Shown piece after piece: positions 17,740-27,112 of a DNA stretch of 64,000 bases. Every line of letters starts with the position of its first letter. Position 1 is the first letter of the stretch. The notes beneath the pieces are model-generated. The model was not told where the DNA came from, ran no database searches, and worked only from the letters and a program-made list of their open reading frames with translations. The translations under genes were made by a program, and so were the position numbers. Source of the stretch: DATCKG01 sp036562385 (GTDB lineage: Bacteria; Bacillota; Sulfobacillia; Symbiobacteriales; Symbiobacteriaceae); NCBI GenBank assembly GCA_036562385.1, contig DATCKG010000071.1, forward strand, positions 21,995 through 85,994, given 5' to 3'.

Positions 17740-19605
17740 ATGCCAGATACCCTCCGGTTTGTCCCCTGTGGCGACCGCTCCCTTCTGGTCTACTGCGGCG
17801 ACCGTATCGCCGAAGACGTCAACCGCCGGGTTCACCGGCTGGCCCGGATGCTCCGGGAGGTCCGGCATCCGGCGGTGATGGAGGTGACCCCGGGCTACCA
17901 CTGCCTGCTGGTGGAATACGACCCCATCCGGGTGCGCCAGGACCAGGTGGAAGCGCTCATCCGGGAATGTGCGGAAGGGGAAGCCCCGGAGCCCGAACCC
18001 CGCATCGTGGAGATCCCTGTCTGCTACGGTGGCGAGTACGGGCCGGACCTTCCGGATGTGGCCGCCCATGCGGGCCTTTCCCCGGAAGAGGTGGTGGCCC
18101 GCCATGCAGCGCCCCTGTACCCCGTCTACTGCGTGGGGTTCAGTCCGGGTTTCCCGTATCTGGGCGAGGTGGATCCGAGCCTCAGCACCCCGCGGCTGGC
18201 CGAACCCCGCATCAAGATCCCGGCGGGCAGCGTGGGCATCGGCGGTTCCCAGACCGGTATCTACCCCTCTTCCTCCCCCGGCGGCTGGCGCATCATCGGC
18301 CGCACGCCCCTGCAGCTTTTTGACCCGCGGCGCAATCCCCCGGCCCTGCTGGCCCCCGGGGACCGGGTGCGCTTCCGGCCCATTTCCGCGGAGGAGTACG
18401 CGGCCCTGGAGGCCGCTCGCCAACCGGTGGAACCCTCCCGGCCTGCCTTTGTCGAGGGGCGGGCGGGCCTCAGGATCCTGTCCCCCGGCCTGCTGACCAC
18501 TGTCCAGGACCTGGGGCGTCGGGGATATCAGGCCCTGGGCGTTCCGGTGGCCGGCGCCGCCGACTTCTGGTCCCTGATGGTGGGCAACTGGCTTCTGGGC
18601 AACCGGGCCCGGAGCGCCGCCCTGGAGATCACCCTGACGGGACCGGAGGTGGAGTTTACCGGCGCCGTGGCCTTCTGCCTGGCCGGCGCGCCCATCGAGG
18701 CGGAACTGGTGCCCGCCTCCGGGGCCTCGCCGGTGGCGGTACCCGCCTGGACGACCCTGCTGGCGGGGCCCGGGGACAGGCTGCGGCTGGGTTCCACCCG
18801 GGCGGGCTGCCGGACATACCTGTGCGTGGCGGGAGGCATCGATCTGCCCCCGGTGCTGGGCAGCCTGTCGGAGGACCTGTTCGGCGGAATCGGCCCCCTG
18901 GGCCGCCCGGTGCAAGCAGGCGATTGGCTGCCGGTGGGCCTGCCGCTGCACCCGCCGGCGGATCTGGCCGGCCGGACGCTGCCCGCTGACGCCATCCCGG
19001 CCTACGGGGAAGCGGTGACCATCCGGGTGACCCGGGGGCCCCAGTGGGATGCGTTTACCCCGGAGGGGCAGGCCGCTTTCCTGGAGGGTCCTTACACCGT
19101 CCGGCCCCAGTCCAACCGTCAGGGACTGCGGCTGGAGGGCCCCGCGGTGACCCATGCCGGCCGGGCGGACATCATTTCCGAACCGATTCCGCCGGGAAGC
19201 GTCCAGGTTCCGGCCAGCGGCCAGCCGATCCTCCTGTTGGGCAACCGGCAGACGGTGGGCGGGTACACCAAAATCGCCACGGCCGTCTATCCCGACCTGG
19301 CCCGGGCTGCCCAGCTCCGGCCGGGCGACCGCTTGCGGTTTCAGGAGGTGGACCTGGCGGAGGCCCACAGCATCGCCTGGGCAGAGCGGCGAAAGCTCGG
19401 GCAGATCCGCCGGTTCCTCCAGCGGGACATTCTCCAGCGTCAGACCCAGCCGCCTGTGCTCCGGATCCCGGAGGTCCAGCCGGAGGTCCGGACACAAGAA
19501 CAGCACGGCCAGGAAATGGCCGTGCCGGTAACGAGCCGGCGCACCTTGCGGATACGCATCGGCGCCGTCGAGTATCTGGTGACGGTGGAAGAGATCAGGT
19601 CCTGA
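17740..19605 (+). CDS. 5-oxoprolinase subunits B and C fused (PxpB-PxpC / KipI-KipA)
   Basis: A 621-residue fusion. Residues 1 to about 230 are a KipI/PxpB domain (YCVGFSPGFPYLGEV, IPAGSVGIGGSQTGIYP). About 242-565 is KipA/PxpC (ILSPGLLTTVQDLGRRGYQ, QSNRQGLRLEGP, ILLLGNRQTVGGYTKIA). Together with PxpA this complex hydrolyses 5-oxoproline to glutamate with ATP; no pxpA is in this window. A C-terminal tail of about 50 residues ends in RIRIGAVEYLVTVEEI, which resembles the first strands of a biotin-carrier domain but stops before any Lys motif. The start is the ATG nine bases after GGAG; the ATG six bases earlier is too close. Confidence 0.9.
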   Translation: MPDTLRFVPCGDRSLLVYCGDRIAEDVNRRVHRLARMLREVRHPAVMEVTPGYHCLLVEYDPIRVRQDQVEALIRECAEGEAPEPEPRIVEIPVCYGGEYGPDLPDVAAHAGLSPEEVVARHAAPLYPVYCVGFSPGFPYLGEVDPSLSTPRLAEPRIKIPAGSVGIGGSQTGIYPSSSPGGWRIIGRTPLQLFDPRRNPPALLAPGDRVRFRPISAEEYAALEAARQPVEPSRPAFVEGRAGLRILSPGLLTTVQDLGRRGYQALGVPVAGAADFWSLMVGNWLLGNRARSAALEITLTGPEVEFTGAVAFCLAGAPIEAELVPASGASPVAVPAWTTLLAGPGDRLRLGSTRAGCRTYLCVAGGIDLPPVLGSLSEDLFGGIGPLGRPVQAGDWLPVGLPLHPPADLAGRTLPADAIPAYGEAVTIRVTRGPQWDAFTPEGQAAFLEGPYTVRPQSNRQGLRLEGPAVTHAGRADIISEPIPPGSVQVPASGQPILLLGNRQTVGGYTKIATAVYPDLARAAQLRPGDRLRFQEVDLAEAHSIAWAERRKLGQIRRFLQRDILQRQTQPPVLRIPEVQPEVRTQEQHGQEMAVPVTSRRTLRIRIGAVEYLVTVEEIRS

Positions 19606-19614
19606 ACACACCCC

Positions 19615-20751
19615 TCAGAAGTTGATTTTCTGCCTTCGCATGCCGACGTTCAGCACCAGTCCGATGGCGGCAATGTTGGTCATCAGGGCCGAACCGCCAT
19701 AGGAGATGAAAGGCAGCGGAATGCCGGTGACGGGCAACACCCCCAGGGTCATGCCAATATTCTCCACCACGTGGAAACCGATCATGGCGGCCACGCCGGT
19801 GGCGAGGAGGCAGCCGTACATGTCCTTGGCCGACCCCGCGATGGCCATGATCCGGTTGAGCATCAGCACGAAGAGGACCAGCACCACGGCTCCACCGATG
19901 AAGCCCAATTCCTCACCGATCACCGAATAGATGAAGTCAGTGTGCTGATACGGCAGAAAGCCCAGCTGGTTCTGGGTGCCATGGAAAAGCCCCCGGCCGA
20001 AGAGCCCTCCGGATCCGATGGAGATCTTGGACTGCAGCACATGGTACCCGGCTCCCAGAGGATCCTGGGACGGGTCGATGAACACTTCCAACCGCTTCAC
20101 CTGGTGCTCCTGCAGGGGCCACATGGAGACGCCGTAGTGCATGTGGGCATACAACCATCCACCCAGCAGGGCGATGGGAGTGCCCACCAGCAAGGCCATC
20201 TTGGGTCCGGGGAACCCCGCCATGTAGACCATGGCGATGGTAATGGCGACGAACACCAGGGCTGTTCCCAGGTCCGGCTGCAGCATCAGCAGGATCAGCA
20301 GCGGCAGGACATGCAGCCCCACCGGGATCAGGTCCCAGATGGTCTGCAGCCTCTCCATTTGGCTGAGCTGATAGCCCAGGGTGATGATCAGCATCAGCTT
20401 TCCCAGCTCGGAAGGCTGGATCTGCAAGGGTCCGATGCCGATCCAGCTCTGGGCGCCGTTGCTGATCTTGCCCACCACCAGCACTGCGGTCAGCAGGGCC
20501 ACATTCAGTCCGTAAATCGGCCACGCCATGCGCCCCAGGTCCTCATAGTCAAACAGCAGCACCACCACCATCAGGGCCAGTCCGATGACGGCTGCGATGG
20601 CCTGCTTGGTCACAAACACGCGGGCCTGCTCAGGTCCCGCAAACCCCTGGGCAGCGCTGGCAACGATCACCAGCCCCAGGGCTACCAGGCATCCCATGAC
20701 AAGAATCAGGAGCTTGTCCAGATGCCGGAGCATACGAGCATCCAGGTTCAT
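19615..20751 (-). CDS. rodA: rod-shape SEDS protein RodA
   Basis: A 378-residue, roughly ten-helix SEDS glycosyltransferase that polymerises lipid II for side-wall growth. Family motifs: LMLQPDLGTALVF, the FLPYQHTDFIYSVIGEELGF loop and GIPLPFISYGGSALMTNIAAIG. FtsW, SpoVE and RodA are close paralogues; the neighbouring mre/min genes favour RodA. The start MNLDARMLRHLD follows AAAAGGGG. It lies downstream of minE but after a strong terminator, so it is transcribed separately. Confidence 0.93.
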   Translation of the reverse strand: MNLDARMLRHLDKLLILVMGCLVALGLVIVASAAQGFAGPEQARVFVTKQAIAAVIGLALMVVVLLFDYEDLGRMAWPIYGLNVALLTAVLVVGKISNGAQSWIGIGPLQIQPSELGKLMLIITLGYQLSQMERLQTIWDLIPVGLHVLPLLILLMLQPDLGTALVFVAITIAMVYMAGFPGPKMALLVGTPIALLGGWLYAHMHYGVSMWPLQEHQVKRLEVFIDPSQDPLGAGYHVLQSKISIGSGGLFGRGLFHGTQNQLGFLPYQHTDFIYSVIGEELGFIGGAVVLVLFVLMLNRIMAIAGSAKDMYGCLLATGVAAMIGFHVVENIGMTLGVLPVTGIPLPFISYGGSALMTNIAAIGLVLNVGMRRQKINF

Positions 20752-20810
20752 GGCCAAACCCCTTTTCGTAGGCGTATATCTTGGTCCGGCATGTTCACAG
20801 GCGCTCATAC

Positions 20811-20816
20811 ATTATA
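20811..20816 (-). promoter_or_regulatory. probable -10 box of rodA
   Basis: A consensus TATAAT on the minus strand, 60 bases upstream of the rodA ATG and downstream of the minE terminator. No convincing -35 is seen at 16-18 bases. Confidence 0.4.
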
Positions 20817-20853
20817 CACGACGGAACGATCCAACGGGCCAAAACGCGCAAAA

Positions 20854-20880
20854 GAAACCACCGGCAATGCCGGTGGTTTC
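20854..20880 (-). terminator. terminator of the minCDE operon
   Basis: Perfect 12-bp stem GAAACCACCGGC/GCCGGTGGTTTC with a 3-base loop, followed on the minus strand by TTTTGCGCGTTTT. Confidence 0.9.
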
Positions 20881-20898
20881 TGTGTTCCCAACAGCCAT

Positions 20899-21177
20899 TT
20901 ACCGCCCGATCCCCACGACCGCTCGCTTCATCCGCCGGATCGGGATATTTGCCACCAGGGCCACCTGATGTTCACCACTCTGGAGCGTGACGTCCATAGA
21001 CTCCTCTTCGATCTCCATGTAGCGCGAGATGACCGCGATCAGCTCTTCCTTGAGCGCCTCAAGGAACTGGGGAGAGACATTCGTCCGGTCGTGCACCAGT
21101 ACCAGCCGCAGCCGCTCCTTGGCAATATCTGCGCTGGAGGATTCCCGTCCAAAGACCTTCGCGATGAGCTCCAGCAC
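20899..21177 (-). CDS. minE: cell division topological factor MinE
   Basis: A 92-residue MinE. The N-terminal anti-MinCD segment contains SSADIAKERLRLVLVHDR, followed by the topological-specificity domain (LKEELIAVISRYMEI, VALVANIPIRR). It drives the MinD ATPase and Min oscillation, restricting division to mid-cell. GTG start after GGGGGGA, 17 bases downstream of minD. MinE alongside MinCD is typical of Clostridia-type Firmicutes rather than Bacillus. Confidence 0.95.
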   Translation of the reverse strand: MLELIAKVFGRESSSADIAKERLRLVLVHDRTNVSPQFLEALKEELIAVISRYMEIEEESMDVTLQSGEHQVALVANIPIRRMKRAVVGIGR

Positions 21178-21194
21178 GCCGTGTCCCCCCTTCC

Positions 21195-22004
21195 CTAGCT
21201 CCGGCCAAGGCCGACGATGCGCTTGAACTTGGTCCAGAGGCTATCCTCAGCCTCCAGATGCATGATGGGGACTTCCTCGCCCATCAGGCGCCTGGCGATG
21301 TTGTGGAAAGCCTTCCCCGCTTTGCTATCCGGGTGATAGACCACGGGCTCGCCGCGATTGGTGGAAACGATGATCTGCTCGTCCTCCGGCACCACGCCGA
21401 GCAAGTCGATAGCCAGCATTTCCAGCATGTCATCGATCTCCAGCATGTCGCCCCGGGCCACCATCTTGGGCCGCACCCGGTTGACAATCAGCATGGCGGG
21501 ATACTTTTCTTCGCCGCGGCTGGCGTCCCACAGCCCGATAACCCGGTCGGCGTCTCGGACAGAGGCCACTTCCGGGTTGGCCACGATGATGGCCTTCTGG
21601 GCGCCGGCGATGGCGTTCTTGAAGCCATCCTCAATGCCGGCCGGACAGTCCACCAGGACATAGTCGAACTCGCGAGCCAGCTGGTCCGTCAGATCGCTCA
21701 TCTGTCGGGGTGTGACATCGCGCTTCTCCCGGGTCTGGGCGGCGGCCAACAAGTAAAGGGAGTCAATCCGCTTGTCCTTGATGAGGGCATGCTTGAGCTT
21801 GGCATGCCCTTCCACCACGTCTACGAGATCGTAGACAATGCGGTTCTCCAGGCCCATCACCACGTCCAGGTTGCGAAGCCCGATATCGGCGTCCACCAGG
21901 ACGACCTTATTGCCCAGTTGGGCCAGCGCAGTACCCAGGTTGGCAACGGTGGTCGTCTTGCCGACGCCACCCTTCCCGGAGGTCACAACGATGACCTGTC
22001 CCAT
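21195..22004 (-). CDS. minD: septum site-determining ATPase MinD
   Basis: A 269-residue deviant-Walker ATPase (GKGGVGKTTT at residues 10-19; DADIGLRNLDVVMG). The C-terminal amphipathic helix SLWTKFKRIVGLG targets the membrane. It recruits MinC and is stimulated by MinE. It lies 41 bases after minC, with a GGAGGAACG ribosome site. Confidence 0.97.
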   Translation of the reverse strand: MGQVIVVTSGKGGVGKTTTVANLGTALAQLGNKVVLVDADIGLRNLDVVMGLENRIVYDLVDVVEGHAKLKHALIKDKRIDSLYLLAAAQTREKRDVTPRQMSDLTDQLAREFDYVLVDCPAGIEDGFKNAIAGAQKAIIVANPEVASVRDADRVIGLWDASRGEEKYPAMLIVNRVRPKMVARGDMLEIDDMLEMLAIDLLGVVPEDEQIIVSTNRGEPVVYHPDSKAGKAFHNIARRLMGEEVPIMHLEAEDSLWTKFKRIVGLGRS

Positions 22005-22045
22005 TCGCGTTCCTCCTTCGCGCCCCCCGCTTCAGGCGCCTCCGA

Positions 22046-22786
22046 CTATCGCTTGGCTTCCGTCGGTGATTCCACCACAATCATCCCGTCGCGGACCCTG
22101 GCCACTTCCGGGACAGGCTTCAGGTCCTCCTGTTCGTCCGGCGCCCTACCGATGACGTGGGCAATACGCAGTTGCGTGGGCCGCAGTTTCACCGCAGCCA
22201 CAATCGCCGATTCGTTGCCGGTGCACCCTGCGTGGGCCACCCCCCGCAAGGCGCCCATCACCACGATGTGGCCACTGGCTACAACCTCTGCGCCAGGATT
22301 GACGTCACCCAGGACGATTACATCCCCATCGTGCCGGACACTTTGCCCGGACCGGAGCGTTCGGGTGACCACCAGAGCGGTCTGCGATTCGGCAAGAAAT
22401 GGAATCGCAGAGGAGCCGCCGGGCCGGGAATGCTGACCGGCGGCCTTGAGGGCGGCTTGTGCCTCGGCCACAGGATCGCCTCCTTCGGCAATCTTGCGGA
22501 GGGACATGTTGGATTCTCCCAGGATGGCAGCGATGGCCGCCCGGTCCGCCTCGGAAAGGTGGCGCTGCCCGGTCTGCACGGTCACCTCGGCTCCCTCAAA
22601 AAACCGCTTGGACCGGGACAGCTTCTCCCGAAGCCGCCGGCACAAGTAGCCAAAATCGAGATCATCCGGGAGGAGAATGACGAGGCCTGAACGAGTCGTT
22701 CCGCGAATCACGATATCTTGGCGCATTGGCTGTTTCACGACCCTGCAACCGGTGTCGAGATCCTCTGGGAGTAATTCTCCTGGCAT
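22046..22786 (-). CDS. minC: septum site-determining protein MinC
   Basis: A 246-residue inhibitor of FtsZ polymerisation. The N-terminal domain contains GLVILLPDDLDFGYLCRRL. The C-terminal beta-helix has the QSVRHDGDVIVLGDVNPGAE motif and VMGALRGVAHAG. The start at MPGELLPED follows AGGAG at proper spacing. It is the first gene of minCDE, after the mreBCD terminator. Confidence 0.95.
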   Translation of the reverse strand: MPGELLPEDLDTGCRVVKQPMRQDIVIRGTTRSGLVILLPDDLDFGYLCRRLREKLSRSKRFFEGAEVTVQTGQRHLSEADRAAIAAILGESNMSLRKIAEGGDPVAEAQAALKAAGQHSRPGGSSAIPFLAESQTALVVTRTLRSGQSVRHDGDVIVLGDVNPGAEVVASGHIVVMGALRGVAHAGCTGNESAIVAAVKLRPTQLRIAHVIGRAPDEQEDLKPVPEVARVRDGMIVVESPTEAKR

Positions 22787-22874
22787 TCCTGCAACTCCTG
22801 CTTCGATTTACAAATAATGTCGCCTCAGCCGCCGGTTCCTGGCAACCGGAAACCGGCTGGCCGAGTATGGAAAA

Positions 22875-22893
22875 GCGGGCCCTTCAGGCCCGC
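22875..22893 (-). terminator. terminator of the mreBCD operon
   Basis: GCGGGCC/GGCCCGC stem with a 5-base loop just after the mreD stop, followed on the minus strand by TTTTCC. Confidence 0.85.
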
Positions 22894-22898
22894 CGCGA

Positions 22899-23414
22899 CT
22901 AGCGTCGACGCAGTTCAATCGTACCCCGGGGATCTGGTTTCAGGTACAGGTAATACCGATATAGCTGACGATACACAATCAGCGTCAGCACCATCGCGTA
23001 GACCGCTGCCGGCAGCACAGTGGACCGAAGCACCCTTGCCGGAACTTCCCAACCATACAGGAGCTGGCAGATCAGCTGCACCGCCTGGTTGAGAATCGAT
23101 CCGGCAAACCCGGCCACCGGGGCCATCAAATAGTTATCCTTAAACACCTTGTCCTCCAGTTGACCAACAGCCAGCCCCACCAATCCCAGGGAGAGTACGT
23201 GCAGGCCAATGAACCGGCCGGTGGTCAGGTCCACCAGCAGACCGCCCACCACACCGGCGCCCAGCCCCACCTCCCAACCGAAGAGGAGCCCGTAACAGAC
23301 CACCACCACCAGGATGAAATCCGGTGCCACCTGCCCGATGGACAGATGGGCGGCGACGACCGACTGCAGCAGGTAGCTGACAACCACGATGGCGGTCAGT
23401 CCCCAGTACCTCAC
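22899..23414 (-). CDS. mreD: rod shape-determining protein MreD
   Basis: A 171-residue hydrophobic protein with about five membrane helices (LTAIVVVSYLLQSVVAAHL; FILVVVVCYGLLFGWEVGLGAG). It belongs to the elongasome with MreB, MreC and RodA. The GTG start overlaps the mreC stop as GTGA. Sequence conservation in MreD is low; the assignment relies on hydropathy plus position. Confidence 0.92.
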   Translation of the reverse strand: MRYWGLTAIVVVSYLLQSVVAAHLSIGQVAPDFILVVVVCYGLLFGWEVGLGAGVVGGLLVDLTTGRFIGLHVLSLGLVGLAVGQLEDKVFKDNYLMAPVAGFAGSILNQAVQLICQLLYGWEVPARVLRSTVLPAAVYAMVLTLIVYRQLYRYYLYLKPDPRGTIELRRR

Positions 23415-24265
23415 GGGGTCTCCTCCCCTCCGGCTGCCGCGGTGGTGGGATGAAGAACCACCTGAACGACGTCTAGCTTATTGAAATCCACCGCCGGCCG
23501 TATGTTGACGTACTGGTTGAAGGTCGAGCTCCCCTCTCCCAGACTGTCCACATAGCCGATCAACAGATCGGGCGGTATGACACCCTGGCCGGAGGTGAAG
23601 ACCGGCTGGCCCACCGTCACAGCCGGATTGGTGGAGAAAAATTTCATCCGTACAAATCCGCCCTGAACGGTTTCAATCACGCCCAATTCGCCGGAGGGCA
23701 GTTTGGCTCCCGCGCCGAAACCGCCCTGTCCAAAACCCGCATCCACCACCAACTGCACCTGGGCCGTAAACGGCGTGGTGTGGCTGACTTTCCCGACCAG
23801 CCCCTGCCAGTTGATCACGGCCATGTTGGGCTGCACACCATCCCGGCTGCCCCGGTTGATGGTGATGGTACGGTACCAGTTGTCAGGCGACCGGCTGATC
23901 ACTTCAGCCGTCAGCAGCGGATATTGGGAGCGCTCCTTCATCCCCAGTTCGCGGCGAAGCTGCTGGTTTTCCCGCTCCAACAGCTCGATGCGGGCAGCCA
24001 GCTGCTCCGCCTCCCGGGCCTTCTCCTGGAGCCGGGCGTTTTCCTCCCGCAGGTGTATCAGTTCCCGTACTCCTCCGGCCACGCCCCGCACCTTACCCGC
24101 TGCCCAGTCCGTAGCGACCTGCAAAGGATAAAGGACTGTAGCCAGAGCCTTTTCCAGAACCGTAACCTCTGCTCGTCCCTGGGCGGTGACGGTCATCAGA
24201 CCGAAGATGATGATCAACGCCACCAACGCAGCGCCCAGACCGCGTAACTGTCTGTTGTTTCTCAT
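23411..24265 (-). CDS. mreC: rod shape-determining protein MreC
   Basis: A 284-residue single-pass protein. The membrane helix is at about 8-28, the coiled coil at about 65-105 (LIHLREENARLQEKAREAEQ), and the two-barrel domain has WYRTITINRGSRDGVQPNMAVI and GVIPPDLLIGYV. It scaffolds the elongasome outside the membrane. It is located 21 bases after mreB. Confidence 0.96.
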   Translation of the reverse strand: MRNNRQLRGLGAALVALIIIFGLMTVTAQGRAEVTVLEKALATVLYPLQVATDWAAGKVRGVAGGVRELIHLREENARLQEKAREAEQLAARIELLERENQQLRRELGMKERSQYPLLTAEVISRSPDNWYRTITINRGSRDGVQPNMAVINWQGLVGKVSHTTPFTAQVQLVVDAGFGQGGFGAGAKLPSGELGVIETVQGGFVRMKFFSTNPAVTVGQPVFTSGQGVIPPDLLIGYVDSLGEGSSTFNQYVNIRPAVDFNKLDVVQVVLHPTTAAAGGEETP

Positions 24266-24286
24266 CGGTACCGCGGCGGAGGTTCA

Positions 24287-25309
24287 CTACGACCGCCTTG
24301 CCACCCGCCTTAGGGTATCGATGTCCTCCAAGCACTTGCCCGTACCCCTGACCACGCAGAGCAGGGGGTCGTCCGCCACATGGACTGGCATGCCCGTCTC
24401 CTTGGCGATCAGCACATCCAGGCCCTTCAGCAGGGCGCCGCCGCCGGTGAGGACAATGCCCCGGTCCATGATGTCCGCCGCCAGTTCCGGCGGCGTGTTC
24501 TCCAGGGTGATCTTGATGGCCTCGAGAATCGCACCGATGGGCTCCGCCATCGCCTTGCGAATTTCTTCGGAGGTCACCCGCAGGGTCCGAGGCAGACCGG
24601 TGACCAGGTCACGGCCCCGGATCTCCATGGACTCTTCCGGCCCCACGGGATAGGCGGAGCCGATGGTCATCTTCACTTCTTCGCCGGTGCGCTCGCCGAT
24701 CAGCAGGTTGTAGGTGCGCTTGACGTACTGGACGATGGCCTCATCCAGCTCGTCGCCGGCCACCCGGATCGACTTCGCGGTGACCAATCCACCCAAGGAA
24801 ATGATGGCCACCTCAGTGGTACCGCCACCGATATCCACCACCATGCTGCCCGTGGGCTCCGCCACCGGCAGCCCCGCGCCGATGGCCGCAGCCATCGGCT
24901 CTTCGATCACATAGGCTTCCCGGGCGCCCGCCTGCAGGGCGGCATCCTGCACCGCCCGCCGCTCCACGCCGGTGACACCCGACGGAATGCCGATCACCAC
25001 CCGGGGGCGGAAGGGCGCCCGTCGGGGAGATGCCTTCTGCAGGAAGTACTTCAACATCGTCTGGGTGATGTCAAAGTCGGCGATGACGCCATCCTTCAGC
25101 GGCCGAATGGCTATGATGTTGCCCGGGGTGCGGCCCAGCATCTGCTTTGCCTCTGAACCGACAGCCAGCGGTTCCTTGCGGTCCCGGTCCACGGCTACAA
25201 CAGACGGCTCTTGAATCACAATGCCGCGTCCCTTGACATACACCAGCGTATTGGCTGTACCAAGGTCAATTCCCATGTCTCGTGCAAACATCTGCATGAA
25301 CGACACCAC
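24287..25309 (-). CDS. mreB: rod shape-determining actin homologue MreB
   Basis: A 340-residue MreB with the actin-fold phosphate loops [17 protein letters not shown] and [14 protein letters not shown], plus [16 protein letters not shown]. It forms membrane-associated filaments that guide lateral wall synthesis. The frame can start at GTG 25309 (AAAGGGG upstream) or at the ATG four codons later (MQMFARDMG). It is the first of mreBCD and sits 31 bases downstream of radC. Confidence 0.97.
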   Translation of the reverse strand: MVSFMQMFARDMGIDLGTANTLVYVKGRGIVIQEPSVVAVDRDRKEPLAVGSEAKQMLGRTPGNIIAIRPLKDGVIADFDITQTMLKYFLQKASPRRAPFRPRVVIGIPSGVTGVERRAVQDAALQAGAREAYVIEEPMAAAIGAGLPVAEPTGSMVVDIGGGTTEVAIISLGGLVTAKSIRVAGDELDEAIVQYVKRTYNLLIGERTGEEVKMTIGSAYPVGPEESMEIRGRDLVTGLPRTLRVTSEEIRKAMAEPIGAILEAIKITLENTPPELAADIMDRGIVLTGGGALLKGLDVLIAKETGMPVHVADDPLLCVVRGTGKCLEDIDTLRRVARRS

Positions 25310-25340
25310 CCAGATCCCCTTTCCACTGGCAGCAGCTGGT

Positions 25341-26051
25341 CTAGGTCCACTTCACTAGCCCGCGTTCCCGAAAACTAACATACCGGCCGTCGCCGACGAC
25401 CAGGTGATCCAAGACCTCGATACCCAAAATCCTGCCAGCTGAGATGAGTCGCTCCGTGACAACCCGATCCTCGTGGCTCGGCGACGGATCCCCACTGGGA
25501 TGGTTATGGGCCAGGATAATGGCATACGCACTGCGCCGTATTGCCGATTTAAAAACCTCTCTGGGGTGAACCAGCGAAGCCGTTAAGGTACCCGCTGAAA
25601 TGGATTCGATATCGATCACCTGATTCTTGGCGTTCAAGAGGATAACCACAAACTGTTCATGTTCCAGATGGCTCATGCGCGGGGCCAGATACTGGTAAAC
25701 CGCCCGGGGATTGGACAGTTCCACCCGTTCTGGCAGAGGCCCGCTGCCAGCCCGCAGCCCCAGGTGCAAGGCCGCGAGAATCTGGCACAGCTTGGCCACC
25801 CCAATGCCCGGAATCGCCTCCTTCAGTTCCGAAGCCCGAAGCTGAAGAAGCGCGCGCAGGCGGTTCTGTGGATCCTTCGACTCACAATGATGCAACAGTT
25901 GATAGGCCAATTCAAGGACGGATCGTCCCTTTGTACCAGTTCCCAGTAAGATCGCCAGCAACTCGGCATCGGTCAACGCCTCAGGGCCCAGCCGAAGGAG
26001 CCGCTCCCGGGGCCGTTCCTCCCGGGGAAGCGCCTTAAGTGGAACGCTCAT
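25341..26051 (-). CDS. radC: RadC/UPF0758 JAMM-domain protein
   Basis: A 236-residue protein with an N-terminal helix-hairpin-helix region ([16 protein letters not shown]) and a C-terminal MPN/JAMM fold with the metal motif [14 protein letters not shown]. Its cellular role is unsettled; the old DNA-repair label is doubtful. The start [14 protein letters not shown] follows AAAGGGG. Its position between maf and mreB is the conserved Firmicute order. Confidence 0.95.
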   Translation of the reverse strand: MSVPLKALPREERPRERLLRLGPEALTDAELLAILLGTGTKGRSVLELAYQLLHHCESKDPQNRLRALLQLRASELKEAIPGIGVAKLCQILAALHLGLRAGSGPLPERVELSNPRAVYQYLAPRMSHLEHEQFVVILLNAKNQVIDIESISAGTLTASLVHPREVFKSAIRRSAYAIILAHNHPSGDPSPSHEDRVVTERLISAGRILGIEVLDHLVVGDGRYVSFRERGLVKWT

Positions 26052-26077
26052 CCCTCTGCCCCTTTCCGGGGGCTTCC

Positions 26078-26644
26078 CTAGAGGACTTCTACACCGAAAT
26101 GGGAGAGCATCTGCGCGATGCGGCTGAGGGGAAGCCCGACCACGTTGAAGTAATCGCCACAAATCGACTCGATCATCGCCGCGGCCCGCCCCTGAATCCC
26201 ATAGGCGCCGGCCTTGTCCATCGGCTCGCCGGTGGCCACGTAGCGCCGGATCTGCCCCTCGTCCAGCGGACGGAAGCGCACCTTCGTCACCTCGTGCTCC
26301 ACCCGGCGGCGGTCCCCCTGCAGGACTGCCACGCCGGTGATCACCTCATGCTCCCTGCCCGAAAGCCGCCGGAGCATGGCCACCGCTTCCTCCCGATCCC
26401 GCGGTTTGCCCAGGACCTCCCCGTCCAAGACCACGATGGTATCGGCGCCAATCACCAGGGCATCGGGATAACGGGCAGCTACCTCCCGGGCTTTGGAAAG
26501 AGCCAGATGCTCGGCCAGCGGGGCCGGCGGGAGCGGCGGATGGCTGTGTTCATCGTATTGACTGGGTATCACGACAAAATCCAGACCCAACTGGTGGAGC
26601 AGTTCCCGACGGCGGGGCGATCCAGAAGCCAGGATGATCTGCAA
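26078..26644 (-). CDS. maf: Maf family nucleoside triphosphate pyrophosphatase
   Basis: A 188-residue Maf protein that hydrolyses non-canonical or pyrimidine NTPs and is linked to septum control. Motifs: IILASGSPRRRELL at the N-terminus, VIGADTIVVLDGEVLGKP in the middle, and the C-terminal GAYGIQGRAA. I favour the TTG start (LQIILASGSPRR), because GAGGTGAT lies eight bases before it and Maf proteins begin at this point. The upstream GTG/ATG pair would overlap the ribosome site. Confidence 0.93.
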   Translation of the reverse strand: MQIILASGSPRRRELLHQLGLDFVVIPSQYDEHSHPPLPPAPLAEHLALSKAREVAARYPDALVIGADTIVVLDGEVLGKPRDREEAVAMLRRLSGREHEVITGVAVLQGDRRRVEHEVTKVRFRPLDEGQIRRYVATGEPMDKAGAYGIQGRAAAMIESICGDYFNVVGLPLSRIAQMLSHFGVEVL

Positions 26645-26665
26645 GCACATCACCTCGAACCGGAA

Positions 26666-26905
26666 CTATGAATTGCGCAGAGCTAGCCACAGGGCCACCA
26701 CCAGGCCCAGGGCTCCGGCCAGGGAAAGCTTCAGCTGTATACCCAGGGTAATCAGCATGAAGCCCAGGTTTACCTGGGTGGGGTCGAACCCCAGACTCAA
26801 GGATTTCTCCAGCATCGGAACCTGTGGAGCCAGGGCCGTGCCCACCAACTGGCCCACGATGGTTCCGACCACAGCCCACAAAGCGACCAGCCAGCCGCGA
26901 CGCAC
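26666..26905 (-). CDS. small membrane protein, DUF4321-like
   Basis: A 79-residue protein with two hydrophobic helices (WLVALWAVVGTIVGQLVG near residues 5-22 and MLITLGIQLKLSLAGALGLVVALWLAL at the C-terminus). It resembles the DUF4321 family found beside maf in Clostridia. The GTG start follows AGGAGG at eight bases; upstream in-frame ATG codons lack a ribosome site. It lies 21 bases before maf, probably in the same transcript. Function unknown. Confidence 0.75.
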   Translation of the reverse strand: MRRGWLVALWAVVGTIVGQLVGTALAPQVPMLEKSLSLGFDPTQVNLGFMLITLGIQLKLSLAGALGLVVALWLALRNS

Positions 26906-27082
26906 CGGGAATGCCTCCTGTCTCGGTTGCTGTGGGACGGATCGTTTCCAACCGTCAAGACTCCCCATGGTTTCGGGGCCCGCGGCACGAAATCCTGTCG
27001 GTGCTGTCTGCTTCCGCCGTTAGAATAGCAGACCGCCGGGCTTCCTGGCAATATCTTCCAATCGCTGGGACCCACAGAAGGC

Positions 27083-27103
27083 GGCCGCCCTGCCAGGGCG
27101 GCC
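27083..27103 (-). terminator. hairpin after the SPOR-domain gene
   Basis: GGCCGCCCT/AGGGCGGCC stem with a 3-base loop, 10 bases past the stop. The minus-strand tail is CCTTCTG, so termination would be modest. Confidence 0.45.
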
Positions 27104-27112
27104 GGAGAGTCG

